64,000 nt of DNA, taken from assembly GCA_016707685.1 (NCBI GenBank), contig JADJHE010000020.1, positions 1 through 64,000 of the forward strand. Reading direction: 5' to 3'. The stretch is from Bacteroidota bacterium (GTDB taxonomy: Bacteria; Bacteroidota; Bacteroidia; 2-12-FULL-35-15). The notes beneath the pieces are model-generated. The model worked only from the letters and a program-made list of their open reading frames with translations, was not told the DNA's origin and ran no database searches. Below, piece by piece: positions 18,576 through 27,252 of this stretch. Position numbers and translations under genes: made by a program. The number at the start of each line of letters is the position of its first letter. Position 1 is the first letter of the stretch.

Positions 18576-19247
18576 ATGAAAAAGCTCTTTTTATTAATCG
18601 CAATAGGCTTAATTGTCAATACAAAGGCTCAAACAACACTAGGAATGAGTACTATTACTCCTCCTAATTTAGTGGATACAGTTAATGCTGGAAGTACACA
18701 CACCTATACTGTTTGGGTAAAAAATCTTGGAACCCAAGCATTTTCGGATACTTTATCCATTTATACAGCGGTAGCTGACTCTATGTTTGGACTAAACATT
18801 GTTAATGTATACAATTCGAATAGCACCATTAACATAGCACCCGCTGACAGTGCTCAATTCACAATGACAGAAGTTTATAACGTTTCTCCTACAGGCTATA
18901 AAACAGGGATAGATGTAATTGTTGTTTGGCCGGTAGCACAAGGAGCAATAACTGCGGATTCATTAACATTCAACATCTTCATTGTGGATGCGACAGGTAT
19001 AAAAGACATCGATTTAAATAACATCCTTAAACTTTATCCTAATCCAACTGCTGAAAAATTAACGATAGACCTACCAAACAACCTAACAATAAATAGCATT
19101 AGATTGATTGATATGCAAGGAAAAGAAAGTGTTTTGGTGGCTAACGGAAATTGCATTAACGTTGAAAATATTGCAAAAGGAAATTACATCCTTAACATTG
19201 AACTTTCAAACAAAAAGCAGATTATCGGTAAATTTATTAAACAATAA
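18576..19247 (+). CDS. T9SS type A sorting-domain protein
   Basis: 223 residues: signal peptide MKKLFLLIAIGLIVNTKA|QTT, one beta-sandwich domain of ~115 residues resembling an Ig/CARDB-like fold (HTYTVWVKNLGTQAFSDTLSIY), and a type A sorting domain from about residue 147 (LKLYPNPTAEKLTIDLP ... IIGKFIKQ). It is a small exported surface or secreted protein; no catalytic motif is seen. It is followed by a ~95-bp gap and a larger PKD-repeat protein in the same direction. Confidence 0.82.
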   Translation: MKKLFLLIAIGLIVNTKAQTTLGMSTITPPNLVDTVNAGSTHTYTVWVKNLGTQAFSDTLSIYTAVADSMFGLNIVNVYNSNSTINIAPADSAQFTMTEVYNVSPTGYKTGIDVIVVWPVAQGAITADSLTFNIFIVDATGIKDIDLNNILKLYPNPTAEKLTIDLPNNLTINSIRLIDMQGKESVLVANGNCINVENIAKGNYILNIELSNKKQIIGKFIKQ

Positions 19248-19341
19248 AAAACAGTTGAGCAAGTAAGAATTTAGAATTTTGATTTTACAAGCTCGGGAAA
19301 CAATTACACATTTGCAGTATAAATTTTAAAACACATAAATT

Positions 19342-20759
19342 ATGATAACTAAAATCAACAACCTAAAAAACAACTTATCTAAACTTTCAAAAAGTTTGAT
19401 GGTTGGAGCACTTATGAGTTTGGGCTTTACAGCAAACGCACAAGTATGTAACGCAAGTTATACGTATACAACTTCTCCTTCAGGCGGGATTAGTTTCACA
19501 AACACCAGCGCTGGTACCTTTTCAAGCCTTTACTGGAATCTTGGCAATGGAACAAGTAGTTCTCAAAACAATCCTTCGGTAACATATACATCCAACGGTA
19601 ACTATTCCGTTTGTTTAACAATTATGGATTCAATGGCAGGATGCTACAGTACTTTTTGTGATACAGTTGTAGTAACAAATGCAAATGCAATGGGAGGGTG
19701 TAATGCGTTTTTTACTGCTTCCGACTCAGCTGGTTATGGATACTTCTACAATCAATCAACTGCAGCTGGCTCAATCACAAGTACTTGGGATTTTGGTGAT
19801 GGGTCAACAGGAACAAGTTTTGGCAGTATTGTTCACCAATATGCTGCTAGTGGAACTTATACTGCTTGTTTAACAATTAATGATGTAGCAAACAGTTGCA
19901 CAGACACGTTTTGCACAACAATTACGATTGGGCAAGGTAGTGGTGCTACTTGCAGTGCCTACTTTTCAGCATCAACAAGTGGTTCTGTTGCATCATTTAC
20001 CGATTTATCAAGCGGAAATGCGTTGAACTATTTTTGGGATTTTGGAGATGGTTCAACAAGCGCAACAAGTGGATCAACAACACATACCTACACATTGAAT
20101 GGAACTTATTATGCATGCTTAACAATTAGTGATACTAGTGGCTGTTCAAATACCTATTGTGGTTATGTCACTGTTGGAAATCCAGCAGGAAACAATTGTT
20201 CTGCTAGTTTTTACTTAGTACAAGATTCTACTAACATGTATAACTATACAGCTGTGAGCTACGCTACAACAGGAACATCGTATTCTTACTTCTGGGATTT
20301 TGGTGATGGATCAAGCTCAACACAACAATACCAACACATACCTACGCAGGTGTTGGTCCATATGTACTTTGCTTAACTGTTACTGATAATGTTGGTTGCA
20401 CAGCAACACAATGTGACTCATTATATGCAGGAAGAGGCTCAAACGTGATTACATTAAATGTTGTTCAAGGAAATTCAACAAGTGTAAGCGAAATTGAATT
20501 AATTGGTGCATTGGAAAACTATCCAAATCCATTTAGCAATGCTACAACAGTTTCGTATACATTAATGGAAAACACAAACATTGAATTAGGCATTGTTGAT
20601 TTATTAGGAAAAACAGTAGCTGTTTTAGAAAACACTTCTAAACAAGCTGGTAATCATAAAATTGAATTCAATGCTGATGGTGTTTCAGAAGGAATGTATT
20701 TATTGCAGTTAAAAGCAGGAAACAACATCTCCACAAAAAAATTAATCATCAATAAGTAA
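19342..20759 (+). pseudogene. PKD-repeat T9SS type A protein, broken by one frameshift
   Basis: Two frames (19342-20376 and 20445-20759) together encode one ~470-residue exported protein. Signal region to ~35 (MVGALMSLGFTANA|QV), four PKD domains with the motif WDFGDGST or close variants, then a type A tail (LENYPNPFSNATTVSYT ... KKLIINK). The break is at about 20331-20335: reading TACCCAACAC instead of TACCAACAC restores HTYAGVGPYVLCLTVTD and joins the frames. A single missing C in a short run is as likely a sequence error as a mutation. The fourth PKD domain and the linker CDSLYAGR also occur in the protein at 34827-36115, marking a paralogue pair. Confidence 0.8.
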
Positions 20760-20772
20760 TTTTTGCTTGAAC

Positions 20773-20813
20773 AAAAAAGGCGGCATTAGAATATTCTGGT
20801 GCCGCCTTTTTTT
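20773..20813 (+). terminator. Intrinsic terminator after the PKD/T9SS gene
   Basis: AAAAAAGGCGGCA and TGCCGCCTTTTTT form a long stem with a 15-nt loop and T-tract, 13 bp after the stop. Confidence 0.9.
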
Positions 20814-20839
20814 ATTTAGGCAACCATTTGAAAAAAGCT

Positions 20840-20867
20840 CGTCTACTCAATAGAGTAGACGTTTTTT
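20840..20867 (+). terminator. Second hairpin with T-tract
   Basis: CGTCTACTC (20840-20848) and GAGTAGACG (20853-20861) pair perfectly around AATA and are followed by TTTTTT. An A-tract precedes it. It sits about 30 bp after the first terminator, so it is either a back-up terminator or the end of a short untranslated transcript. Confidence 0.7.
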
Positions 20868-20956
20868 ATTGCTCAAATTAAATTTTTATTTTTCACAATA
20901 TTTATCCATTATAGTTGTTTACATGACTAACTATAAACATTTATAAAATAATCTTA

Positions 20957-21706
20957 ATGAAAAAAATAACCTTATTGTTTGCAATCATTTCTTCAACTAC
21001 TTTTAGTTTTTCTCAAGAGGAAAAGGAACCTTTAATAAAAAATGAAATTGGCATCAATACGATTCCATTAATTAAAGCCTCTATTGGAGTTGACCATTCC
21101 AAAGAAAATAGATATGCCTTAAGTTACAAAAGAGTTATAACACCCAAATCAGCAATACGAGTAACCGCAATTGTTGGTAAAGTAAATCCTTTACCTTTTA
21201 ATTCTATTCAAGCTGACGATACCGTTTTTCAAAGTCCAACAGGTGGATTAATTAATTATAAAGAAAATCGTCCGAGTTATTTCAAACCACAACTAAATAT
21301 AGGGTATGAGCGAAGATTTGGAAAAAAGAATCTCAATTTTTTCTATGGTGCTGATTTAATAGTTGGAGGATATCAAAAAAAGGCTACAAGGGAGCAGTTC
21401 AATCTAATAAGCGATACCCTCAACGGTGGAACCTTATGGACCTACCAAGAAACGAATCCAAAGCAAATTGGAATTAAAAAAACAAATGCCCTATATGGCG
21501 GAGTAAATAGCTTTTTCGGAGTTCGCTATAATTTTTCAAAACACTTTTTAGTATCTGCTCAATTAGGAGTTAATTTTACGGTAGTTCAAGAAAAAACAAC
21601 AGAAACCGATGCATTAAACAATCAGAAAAAATACACTACGAATCAATTTGATTTCACAACTGGTGAGGGTTTTATCAACGATATCTCATTCGTATATAGG
21701 TTCTAA
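20957..21706 (+). CDS. Outer membrane beta-barrel protein, function unknown
   Basis: 249 residues with a signal peptide (MKKITLLFAIISSTTFSFS|QEE) and alternating hydrophobic/polar strands throughout (YALSYKRVITPKSAIRVTAIVG, LNIGYERRFGKKNLNFFYGAD, FSKHFLVSAQLGVNF), ending with a C-terminal aromatic residue in FVYRF. This is the pattern of small porin-like or OmpA-like barrels of Bacteroidota. The family cannot be named from the sequence alone. Its stop overlaps by four bases the stop of the convergent EamA gene. Confidence 0.75.
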   Translation: MKKITLLFAIISSTTFSFSQEEKEPLIKNEIGINTIPLIKASIGVDHSKENRYALSYKRVITPKSAIRVTAIVGKVNPLPFNSIQADDTVFQSPTGGLINYKENRPSYFKPQLNIGYERRFGKKNLNFFYGADLIVGGYQKKATREQFNLISDTLNGGTLWTYQETNPKQIGIKKTNALYGGVNSFFGVRYNFSKHFLVSAQLGVNFTVVQEKTTETDALNNQKKYTTNQFDFTTGEGFINDISFVYRF

Positions 21707-22590
21707 TCTTTTTTTATGTAATTCTTCAACAGTGCATTTCCAAATATAACTGCCAAAATAATCATCGTCCCTACATAAAAGCCGGGTGTCATTGCTTCAT
21801 CCTTTTTCCAGAGGATGAAGGCAATGATGATCCCATAAATAGTTTCGAGGTTAACAGTTAATGTAACGGTATACGGACTGATTTTTTTCATCAAATTGAC
21901 ACTCGCAATGAATGGAAATGCAGTTCCCAATACAGACAATATAGAAACCCACAATAAACCCATTGGTTTTACATCAAAAAAGGAAGCACTATACTCGCCA
22001 GCGAAAAGCAAATAAATAGTTAGAGCTAAAAAGCCTCCACCTAATTCGTAAAATGCAATTACTGAGGAAGGAATTCTTCTAACCAAAAGTCCATTAAAAA
22101 CAGTAAAAAAGGAAGACGTTAAAGCTGCAAGCATCCCAAAAATAATTCCTAATGCATAATGCGTTTCTACTTTAAAAATCATTGCAATCGCTCCAATAAT
22201 AATCATTCCAAAGCCTAACTCATAACGAATAATTTTTCGTTTATAAAAAATGGGTTCTATAATAGAAGTGAACAAAGTACCTGTTGCGAAAGCAACTAGT
22301 GTTACCGACACATTCGAAACATTAATCGCATGATAAAAACAAAACCAATGAAAAGCAATAATGGCACCTATTCCAACCAATTGAAGAATGTCTTTTTTGA
22401 CAAGAGCAATACTTTGGCGAATCATTAACAAATAAATTCCTACAGTAATTACTGTAAGCAACATACGTATCCAAACCAATTGAAAAGCAATGATTCCTTC
22501 TAGATTAATGAGCTTACCTAGAATTGGCGACCAACCCCAAATAAAGACAATGAAATGAAGTAATAATAAATTTTTGTTTTTACTAATCAT
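21703..22590 (-). CDS. EamA/DMT superfamily transporter
   Basis: 295 residues with ten predicted membrane helices in two five-helix EamA halves (first half from LLLLHFIVFIWGWSPILGKL, second from GLWVSIL... region; the connecting segment follows FKVETHYALG). Members export metabolites such as amino acids or nucleosides; the substrate is not predictable here. It is downstream of the suf operon on the same strand but separated from it by a strong terminator, so it is likely transcribed separately. Confidence 0.88.
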   Translation of the reverse strand: MISKNKNLLLLHFIVFIWGWSPILGKLINLEGIIAFQLVWIRMLLTVITVGIYLLMIRQSIALVKKDILQLVGIGAIIAFHWFCFYHAINVSNVSVTLVAFATGTLFTSIIEPIFYKRKIIRYELGFGMIIIGAIAMIFKVETHYALGIIFGMLAALTSSFFTVFNGLLVRRIPSSVIAFYELGGGFLALTIYLLFAGEYSASFFDVKPMGLLWVSILSVLGTAFPFIASVNLMKKISPYTVTLTVNLETIYGIIIAFILWKKDEAMTPGFYVGTMIILAVIFGNALLKNYIKKD

Positions 22591-22593
22591 AAA

Positions 22594-22626
22594 AAAAATG
22601 CTGCTATCGTTTATAATAGCAGCACA
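22594..22626 (-). terminator. Intrinsic terminator of the suf operon
   Basis: On the minus strand GTGCTGCTAT and ATAGCAGCAT pair around a short loop and are followed by TTTTTTTT. It lies about 30 bp after the sufD stop and just before the EamA start. Confidence 0.85.
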
Positions 22627-22655
22627 AATATAATAGAACTATTATTGTAAATGAG

Positions 22656-23969
22656 TTATTCGAAACGATTACTAATCTCTGCTTCCAAATAACTTTTTAA
22701 TTCTTCCAATTCAACTGTATTTACTACTTCGGATGCAAATGCATGCATCAATAGTTTTTTAGCACTTGCCTCACTCAAACCACGTGCTCTTAAATAAAAC
22801 ACTTGGTCTTCATCTAACTTCCCTGTTGACGTTCCATGTGAACACTTTACATCATCGGCATAAATCTCCAACTGGGGCTTTGTATTGATGGTTCCATCAT
22901 CACTCAATAAAATATTTTTGTTCGACTGAAACGCATTTGTTTTTTGTGCATCCTTACGAACATAAATTTTACCATTAAACGTTGCAGCTGATTTTTCATC
23001 AATAATTCCTTTGTACAATTCATTACTATTGCAATTTGGTTTACGATGATCAACCAAGGTATGATTATCAACTACCTGAGTCCCTTTTGTAAGATACAAA
23101 CCATTCAAATGAGATTCAATGAATTCATCATCCAAAACGATTGTTAAATTATTACGAACCAATGAACCACTTAAGGTTAAATTATTCGTTGAAAAAACAC
23201 TTTGTTTCTTTTGATACACTTGAGTAGTGTTTACTAAATTTCCTACATCTCCTTCATCCTGAATTTTGTAATGCTTAACATTCGCATTTGCAGCAACAAC
23301 AATTTCTGAAAGTGCATTGTTAAATACCTTTGTGGAATTTGAGCTCACAACAAACGACTCTACAATTGTAGTTTGTGCATTTTCTTCAACCACAACTAAA
23401 TTACGTGCATTTACAATTGTTGGTACGGAACAAGTATTTATATGAATAATGTGTATAGGTAATTCGATTACTGCACTTTTAGCAACGTGTATAAAAACAC
23501 CTCCGCTAGCCAAGGCTGTATTTAATGCAATAAAAGCATCGCTAGCTACATCTGCATAATTCGAATAATGCGCTTTAAACGAATCTAGGTTAGTTGCATC
23601 TGAAATATTCTGAATGATTAATCCTTTTGGAAGAACTCCTAGCCTAGAATTATTTGCTGAAAACACACCGTTTTCAATAACAACCACAATTGCAGTTTTT
23701 AATATAGATGCAGTTTCAACCTGCCCTTCCGACAGGCGGGTTTGTTGAGCAGCAAATGGATTTGGTGATGAAAAAGCAAAATCTCCTTTCAATGCCAACT
23801 CCATGTTCACATACTTGTACTCTTCACTTTTTCTCCCAGGAATACCTAGTTTAGCAAATGAGTCAAGCGCATTTTTTCGAATAGTACTATCTCCAAACAA
23901 TGAATTTTTGCTCAATTCAAATTCAGAAATAATTTTATCTTTTATAGATACTTTTGTGATTGTTTCCAT
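22656..23969 (-). CDS. sufD: Fe-S cluster assembly protein SufD
   Basis: 437 residues; right-handed beta-helix core with the C-terminal SufBD signature (ADDVKCSHGTSTGKLDEDQVFYLRARG). SufD partners SufB and the ATPase SufC in the SufBC2D scaffold that builds [Fe-S] clusters in the cytoplasm. The N-terminal helical part includes GIPGRKSEEYKYVN. Between residues ~75 and 85 the protein has RLSEGQV, encoded by a small GC-rich palindrome that looks inserted. It is the last suf gene, 31 bp after sufC. No sufS or sufE lies in this window. Confidence 0.95.
   Translation of the reverse strand: METITKVSIKDKIISEFELSKNSLFGDSTIRKNALDSFAKLGIPGRKSEEYKYVNMELALKGDFAFSSPNPFAAQQTRLSEGQVETASILKTAIVVVIENGVFSANNSRLGVLPKGLIIQNISDATNLDSFKAHYSNYADVASDAFIALNTALASGGVFIHVAKSAVIELPIHIIHINTCSVPTIVNARNLVVVEENAQTTIVESFVVSSNSTKVFNNALSEIVVAANANVKHYKIQDEGDVGNLVNTTQVYQKKQSVFSTNNLTLSGSLVRNNLTIVLDDEFIESHLNGLYLTKGTQVVDNHTLVDHRKPNCNSNELYKGIIDEKSAATFNGKIYVRKDAQKTNAFQSNKNILLSDDGTINTKPQLEIYADDVKCSHGTSTGKLDEDQVFYLRARGLSEASAKKLLMHAFASEVVNTVELEELKSYLEAEISNRFE
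23720..23744. repeat. GC-rich palindromic element inside sufD
   Basis: CCTGCCCTTCCGACAGGCGGG is an imperfect palindrome (CCTGCC / GGCGGG flanking a CCGAC core) that is markedly richer in G+C than the surrounding coding sequence. It is translated in frame as part of the segment TRLSEGQV. Similar CCTGCC..GGCAGG palindromes are common dispersed repeats in Bacteroidota genomes. Confidence 0.6.
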
Positions 23970-24000
23970 TTTAATTTTTTCTCTTGCAGCACAAAACTAA

Positions 24001-24753
24001 TTATGCGCCTACTTCTTCTTTAATAAAATCGTATCCTTTTTCTTCCAACTCCAAAGCCAATTCTTTAGTGCCCGACTTCACAATTTGTCCTTTGTACAAT
24101 ACATGAACAAAATCAGGAACGATATAATCCAACAAGCGTTGGTAGTGAGTAATTACAATTGTTGCATTCTCTTTTGTTTTTAATTTATTTACTCCATTTG
24201 CAACAATGCGCAAGGCGTCAATGTCCAGCCCGCTATCTGTTTCATCCAAAATAGATAACATTGGATTCAACATCGCCATTTGAAATATTTCATTTCTTTT
24301 TTTCTCCCCACCACTAAATCCTTCATTCACACTACGGTTTGCTAAACTTCCTTGTAATTCTACAAGTGCTTGTTTTTCTTTTACCAACTTTAAAAAGTCT
24401 TTTGCTTCCATTGGAGGCAATCCTTTGTATGCTCTAATTTCACTTAAAGCTGTTTTCAAAAAGTTAATATTGCTAACACCCGGAATTTCAATTGGATACT
24501 GAAATGCTAAAAACACCCCTTCTCTTGCTCTGTCTTCTGGCGATAATTCCAACAAATTTTTTCCATTAAAAACAACTTCTCCTTCTGTTACATCGTATGC
24601 TTCGCGTCCTGCTAAAACTGCCGACAATGTGCTTTTACCAGAGCCATTCGGACCCATGATTGCGTGTATCTCTCCCGCTTTAACTTCAAGATTAATTCCT
24701 CTTAAGATTTCTTTGCCATCGATTGAGGCATGTAAATTTTTAATTGATAACAT
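24001..24753 (-). CDS. sufC: Fe-S cluster assembly ATPase SufC
   Basis: 250 residues, ABC-type ATPase. Walker A GPNGSGKST at 34-42, signature NEGFSGGEKKRNE, Walker B with LSILDETDSGLD, and a switch histidine in VITHYQRLL. It energises the SufBCD scaffold. Its ATG (24753) lies only two bases from the end of the inverted repeat that bounds the four-helix-bundle cassette, so sufB-sufC spacing has been enlarged by that cassette. Confidence 0.97.
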   Translation of the reverse strand: MLSIKNLHASIDGKEILRGINLEVKAGEIHAIMGPNGSGKSTLSAVLAGREAYDVTEGEVVFNGKNLLELSPEDRAREGVFLAFQYPIEIPGVSNINFLKTALSEIRAYKGLPPMEAKDFLKLVKEKQALVELQGSLANRSVNEGFSGGEKKRNEIFQMAMLNPMLSILDETDSGLDIDALRIVANGVNKLKTKENATIVITHYQRLLDYIVPDFVHVLYKGQIVKSGTKELALELEEKGYDFIKEEVGA

Positions 24754-24755
24754 AT

Positions 24756-24790
24756 AGTTTAAAGTTTAAAGTGGAAAAGTTTAAAGTGGA
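24756..24790. repeat. Terminal inverted repeat, sufC-side, of the four-helix-bundle cassette
   Basis: AGTTTAAAGTTTAAAGT followed by GGAAAAGTTTAAAGTGG aligns with the reverse complement of 25206-25240 over ~33 bp with about five mismatches and one or two single-base gaps. It overlaps the last codons and stop of the cassette gene. Confidence 0.75.
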
Positions 24791-25204
24791 GTTTTGCCAT
24801 AGGTTGCGGCATCTTCCATAAACTTACTTCCTTTCATTTCTGTTGTTTTTAAATAACTCATTAATCCATTAATCATTTTACTTATTTCCAATAACCCATT
24901 TACAACTTCTGTAAATTCAGCATCAGAAACATATTCCAAATCCTTTGCAATATATAGCTGTGATCTAACTTCACCAGCCGAAGCTTTTGCAACTGACAAA
25001 AAACTGACCAAATTCTTTATTCCCGTTTCTTTCAAACCCTTCTGCAATGTTTGATAAAATTGAGACACTAGCTCTTCTTATTTGATCCCTAAGTCCAAAA
25101 TCTTTTGCAAAAACTCCTTTGTTAGATAATTGATATATTTTAAGATTTATCTCCCGCGACTTTTGCCAAACTTTTAAATCTTCGAATTTTTCTATTTTAC
25201 TCAT
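24781..25204 (-). pseudogene. Four-helix-bundle (S23/IVS-type) protein in the suf operon, one frameshift
   Basis: Two overlapping frames (from ATG 25204, and ending at 24781) make one ~140-residue S23-family four-helix-bundle protein: FEDLKVWQKSREINLKIYQ, ILSNIAEGFERN, then after the break FLSVAKASAGEVRSQL and FTEVVNGLLEISKMI. The break lies in a six-T run (six A on the plus strand near 25004-25009); five would restore the frame. The family is known from 23S rRNA intervening sequences and from bAvd of diversity-generating retroelements; free-standing copies have no established role. It has no known part in Fe-S assembly and appears as an insertion between sufB and sufC, flanked by inverted repeats. 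Confidence 0.8.
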
Positions 25205-25205
25205 A

Positions 25206-25240
25206 TTCACTTTGAACTAGCCAACTTTAAACATTGAACT
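25206..25240. repeat. Terminal inverted repeat, sufB-side, of the four-helix-bundle cassette
   Basis: Contains CACTTTGAACT, AACTTTAAAC and ATTGAACT and pairs with 24756-24790. Its outer end abuts the sufB TAG stop (25241-25243 on the plus strand) with no base between. A related pair of CTTTGAACTT words occurs again between sufB and sufA at about 26680-26701. Confidence 0.75.
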
Positions 25241-26659
25241 CTAACCAACCGATCCTTCTAAACTCACGGCCAACAATTTTTGTGCTTCTACAGCAAACTC
25301 CATTGGCAACTGATTCAATACTTCTTTGCAATATCCATTTACAATTAAACCAATTGCTTTTTCGGTGTCAATACCACGTTGCTTGCAATAAAATATTTGG
25401 TCTTCCCCAATTTTTGATGTTGTTGCTTCGTGCTCAACAATTGCTGTTTTATCTTTTATTTCGATGTATGGAAATGTATGTGCTCCACATTTATCACCCA
25501 TCAATAAACTATCGCATTGCGAAAAATTACGTGCATTACTTGCACCTTTCGCAATACGCACCAAACCTCTGTAACTATTATTACTAAAGCCTGCAGATAT
25601 TCCTTTTGAAATAATCGTGCTTCTTGTATTTTTCCCAAGATGCATCATTTTTGTTCCTGTATCGGCTTGCTGATAATTATTTGTAACAGCAACTGAATAA
25701 AATTCCCCAATTGAGTTATCACCTTTTAATATTACCGAAGGGTATTTCCATGTAACTGCCGAACCGGTTTCTACTTGTGTCCATGAAATTTTTGAATTGT
25801 CTTCTAAACAAATTCCACGCTTGGTAACAAAATTGAAAATTCCACCTTTCCCATTTTTATCGCCAGGGTACCAATTTTGAACGGTACTGTATTTTACTTC
25901 TGCATTTTTATGTGTTACAATTTCAACAACAGCAGCATGCAATTGATTTTCATCACGCATAGGTGCTGTACAACCCTCTAAGTAACTAACATACGCTCCT
26001 TCATCGGCAATCAATAGAGTGCGCTCAAACTGACCGGTACCAGAAGCATTGATGCGGAAGTAGGTTGATAATTCCATTGGGCAACGAACACCTTTGGGAA
26101 TGTAACAAAACGAACCATCACTGAACACAGCTGCATTTAATGCTGCATAAAAATTATCGGTATAAGGAACTACGGTTCCCATGTATTTTTTAATCAAGTC
26201 GGGATGTTCCTGAACAGCTTCACTAAACGAACAGAAAATAATTCCTTTTTCAGACAACGTTTCTTTAAAAGTTGTTTTTACTGAAACACTATCTATAACA
26301 GCATCAACAGCAATTCTACTTTCTACTCCGCTCAAACGTTTTTGTTCTTCTAATGAAATACCCAGCTTTTCAAATGTTTTTAATAATTCAGGATCCACTT
26401 CATCCAAGCTCTTTAATTCCTTTTTAGGTTTAGGAGCCGAATAATAAATGATATCTTGAAAATCGGGTTTTTTATAAGAGACATGCGCCCACGTTGGCTC
26501 TTCTAATGTTTTCCAATAAGCAAAAGCTTTCAGACGGTATTCCAACATCCATTCTGGTTCATTCTTTTTCTTAGAAATAAAACGAACGATGTCTTCATTT
26601 AATCCTTTTGGAGCATTGTCAGATTCAATATCGGTAACGCTTGAATTTGTATTATTCAA
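25241..26659 (-). CDS. sufB: Fe-S cluster assembly protein SufB
   Basis: 472 residues of the SufB family, with YRLKAFAYWKTLEEPTWAH near the front, SYLEGCTAPMRDENQLHAAV and WYPGDKNGKGGIFNFVTKRG in the beta-helix core, and a C-terminal CGAHTFPYIEIKDKTAIVEHEAT followed by SKIGEDQIFYCKQRGI (quoted in parts). SufB carries the nascent cluster in the SufBC2D complex. It lies 50 bp after sufA. The original neighbour downstream is sufC, now separated by a four-helix-bundle cassette. Confidence 0.97.
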   Translation of the reverse strand: MNNTNSSVTDIESDNAPKGLNEDIVRFISKKKNEPEWMLEYRLKAFAYWKTLEEPTWAHVSYKKPDFQDIIYYSAPKPKKELKSLDEVDPELLKTFEKLGISLEEQKRLSGVESRIAVDAVIDSVSVKTTFKETLSEKGIIFCSFSEAVQEHPDLIKKYMGTVVPYTDNFYAALNAAVFSDGSFCYIPKGVRCPMELSTYFRINASGTGQFERTLLIADEGAYVSYLEGCTAPMRDENQLHAAVVEIVTHKNAEVKYSTVQNWYPGDKNGKGGIFNFVTKRGICLEDNSKISWTQVETGSAVTWKYPSVILKGDNSIGEFYSVAVTNNYQQADTGTKMMHLGKNTRSTIISKGISAGFSNNSYRGLVRIAKGASNARNFSQCDSLLMGDKCGAHTFPYIEIKDKTAIVEHEATTSKIGEDQIFYCKQRGIDTEKAIGLIVNGYCKEVLNQLPMEFAVEAQKLLAVSLEGSVG

Positions 26660-26709
26660 TCTTAAATTTTTCGCTAACCTTTGAACTTTTTACTTTGAAC
26701 TTAATTTTT

Positions 26710-27036
26710 TTAAACTGAAAATGATTCCCCACATCCACAAGTACGTGATGCATTCGGATTATTAAAAATGAATCCTTTTCCATTTAGGCCACCCGTATAA
26801 TCAAGCTCCATTCCTATTAAGTACAAGAAACTCTTTTTATCCACTGCTATTTTAATTCCTTTGTCCTCAAATACTTGATCGCCTTCTTTCGAAATGTTAT
26901 CAAATTCCAATTTATAGGAAAGGCCAGAACATCCACCACCTTCAACTCCTACACGAATAAAGGTTCCTTCTGGTCGATTATCTTGTTTCATTAAGTCTAA
27001 AGCATGTTGCTTTGCGTTTTCTGATACGGTTATCAT
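26710..27036 (-). CDS. sufA: A-type Fe-S carrier protein (SufA/IscA/ErpA family)
   Basis: 108 residues with the three conserved cysteines of A-type carriers: C36 in GVEGGGCSGLSY and the C-terminal pair in SRTCGCGESF. It accepts clusters from the SufBCD scaffold and passes them to apo-proteins. It is the first gene of the suf operon, with a 17-19-bp perfect palindrome about 45 bp upstream. The symbol sufA is assigned from context; IscA or ErpA would be equally consistent with the sequence alone. Confidence 0.93.
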   Translation of the reverse strand: MITVSENAKQHALDLMKQDNRPEGTFIRVGVEGGGCSGLSYKLEFDNISKEGDQVFEDKGIKIAVDKKSFLYLIGMELDYTGGLNGKGFIFNNPNASRTCGCGESFSV

Positions 27037-27079
27037 TTTTTATAATGTATTGAAAATGAAGTTTTTAATTCTTATTCTT

Positions 27080-27098
27080 ATTTAGATTGAATCTAAAT
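27080..27098. promoter_or_regulatory. Palindromic operator upstream of sufA
   Basis: ATTTAGATTGAATCTAAAT is a perfect 9-1-9 palindrome 44-62 bp upstream of the sufA start. The form (TTTAGATT-N-AATCTAAA) resembles sites of iron-dependent regulators of the Fur or DtxR type. The regulator is not encoded in this window, so its identity is inference. Confidence 0.6.
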
Positions 27099-27200
27099 GA
27101 AATACAAAAATACCTAAAAAATGGTATTGCAGCAAATATTTAACAAGGTTTAGACGAAAATTGTTTTAAAAACGATAAGTATGATTTTAGGAGTATTCAG

Positions 27201-27236
27201 TTTGTATCCTATTTTACAATTTTAGACGTACTTTTG
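27201..27236 (+). promoter_or_regulatory. Bacteroidota-type promoter for thiL
   Basis: TTTG at 27201-27204 and TACTTTTG at 27229-27236 match the -33 and -7 elements with a slightly long 24-bp spacer; the thiL ATG follows 16 bp after. Confidence 0.5.
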
Positions 27237-27252
27237 CACTACAAAAGAAACT

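Noticed and set aside
23803..24000. Small plus-strand frame opposite sufD start
   Set aside because: It lies antisense to sufD coding sequence and has no promoter or family.
24756..25240. Four-helix-bundle gene as a part of a diversity-generating retroelement
   Set aside because: The S23/bAvd-like fold is shared, but there is no reverse transcriptase or template/variable repeat in the window.
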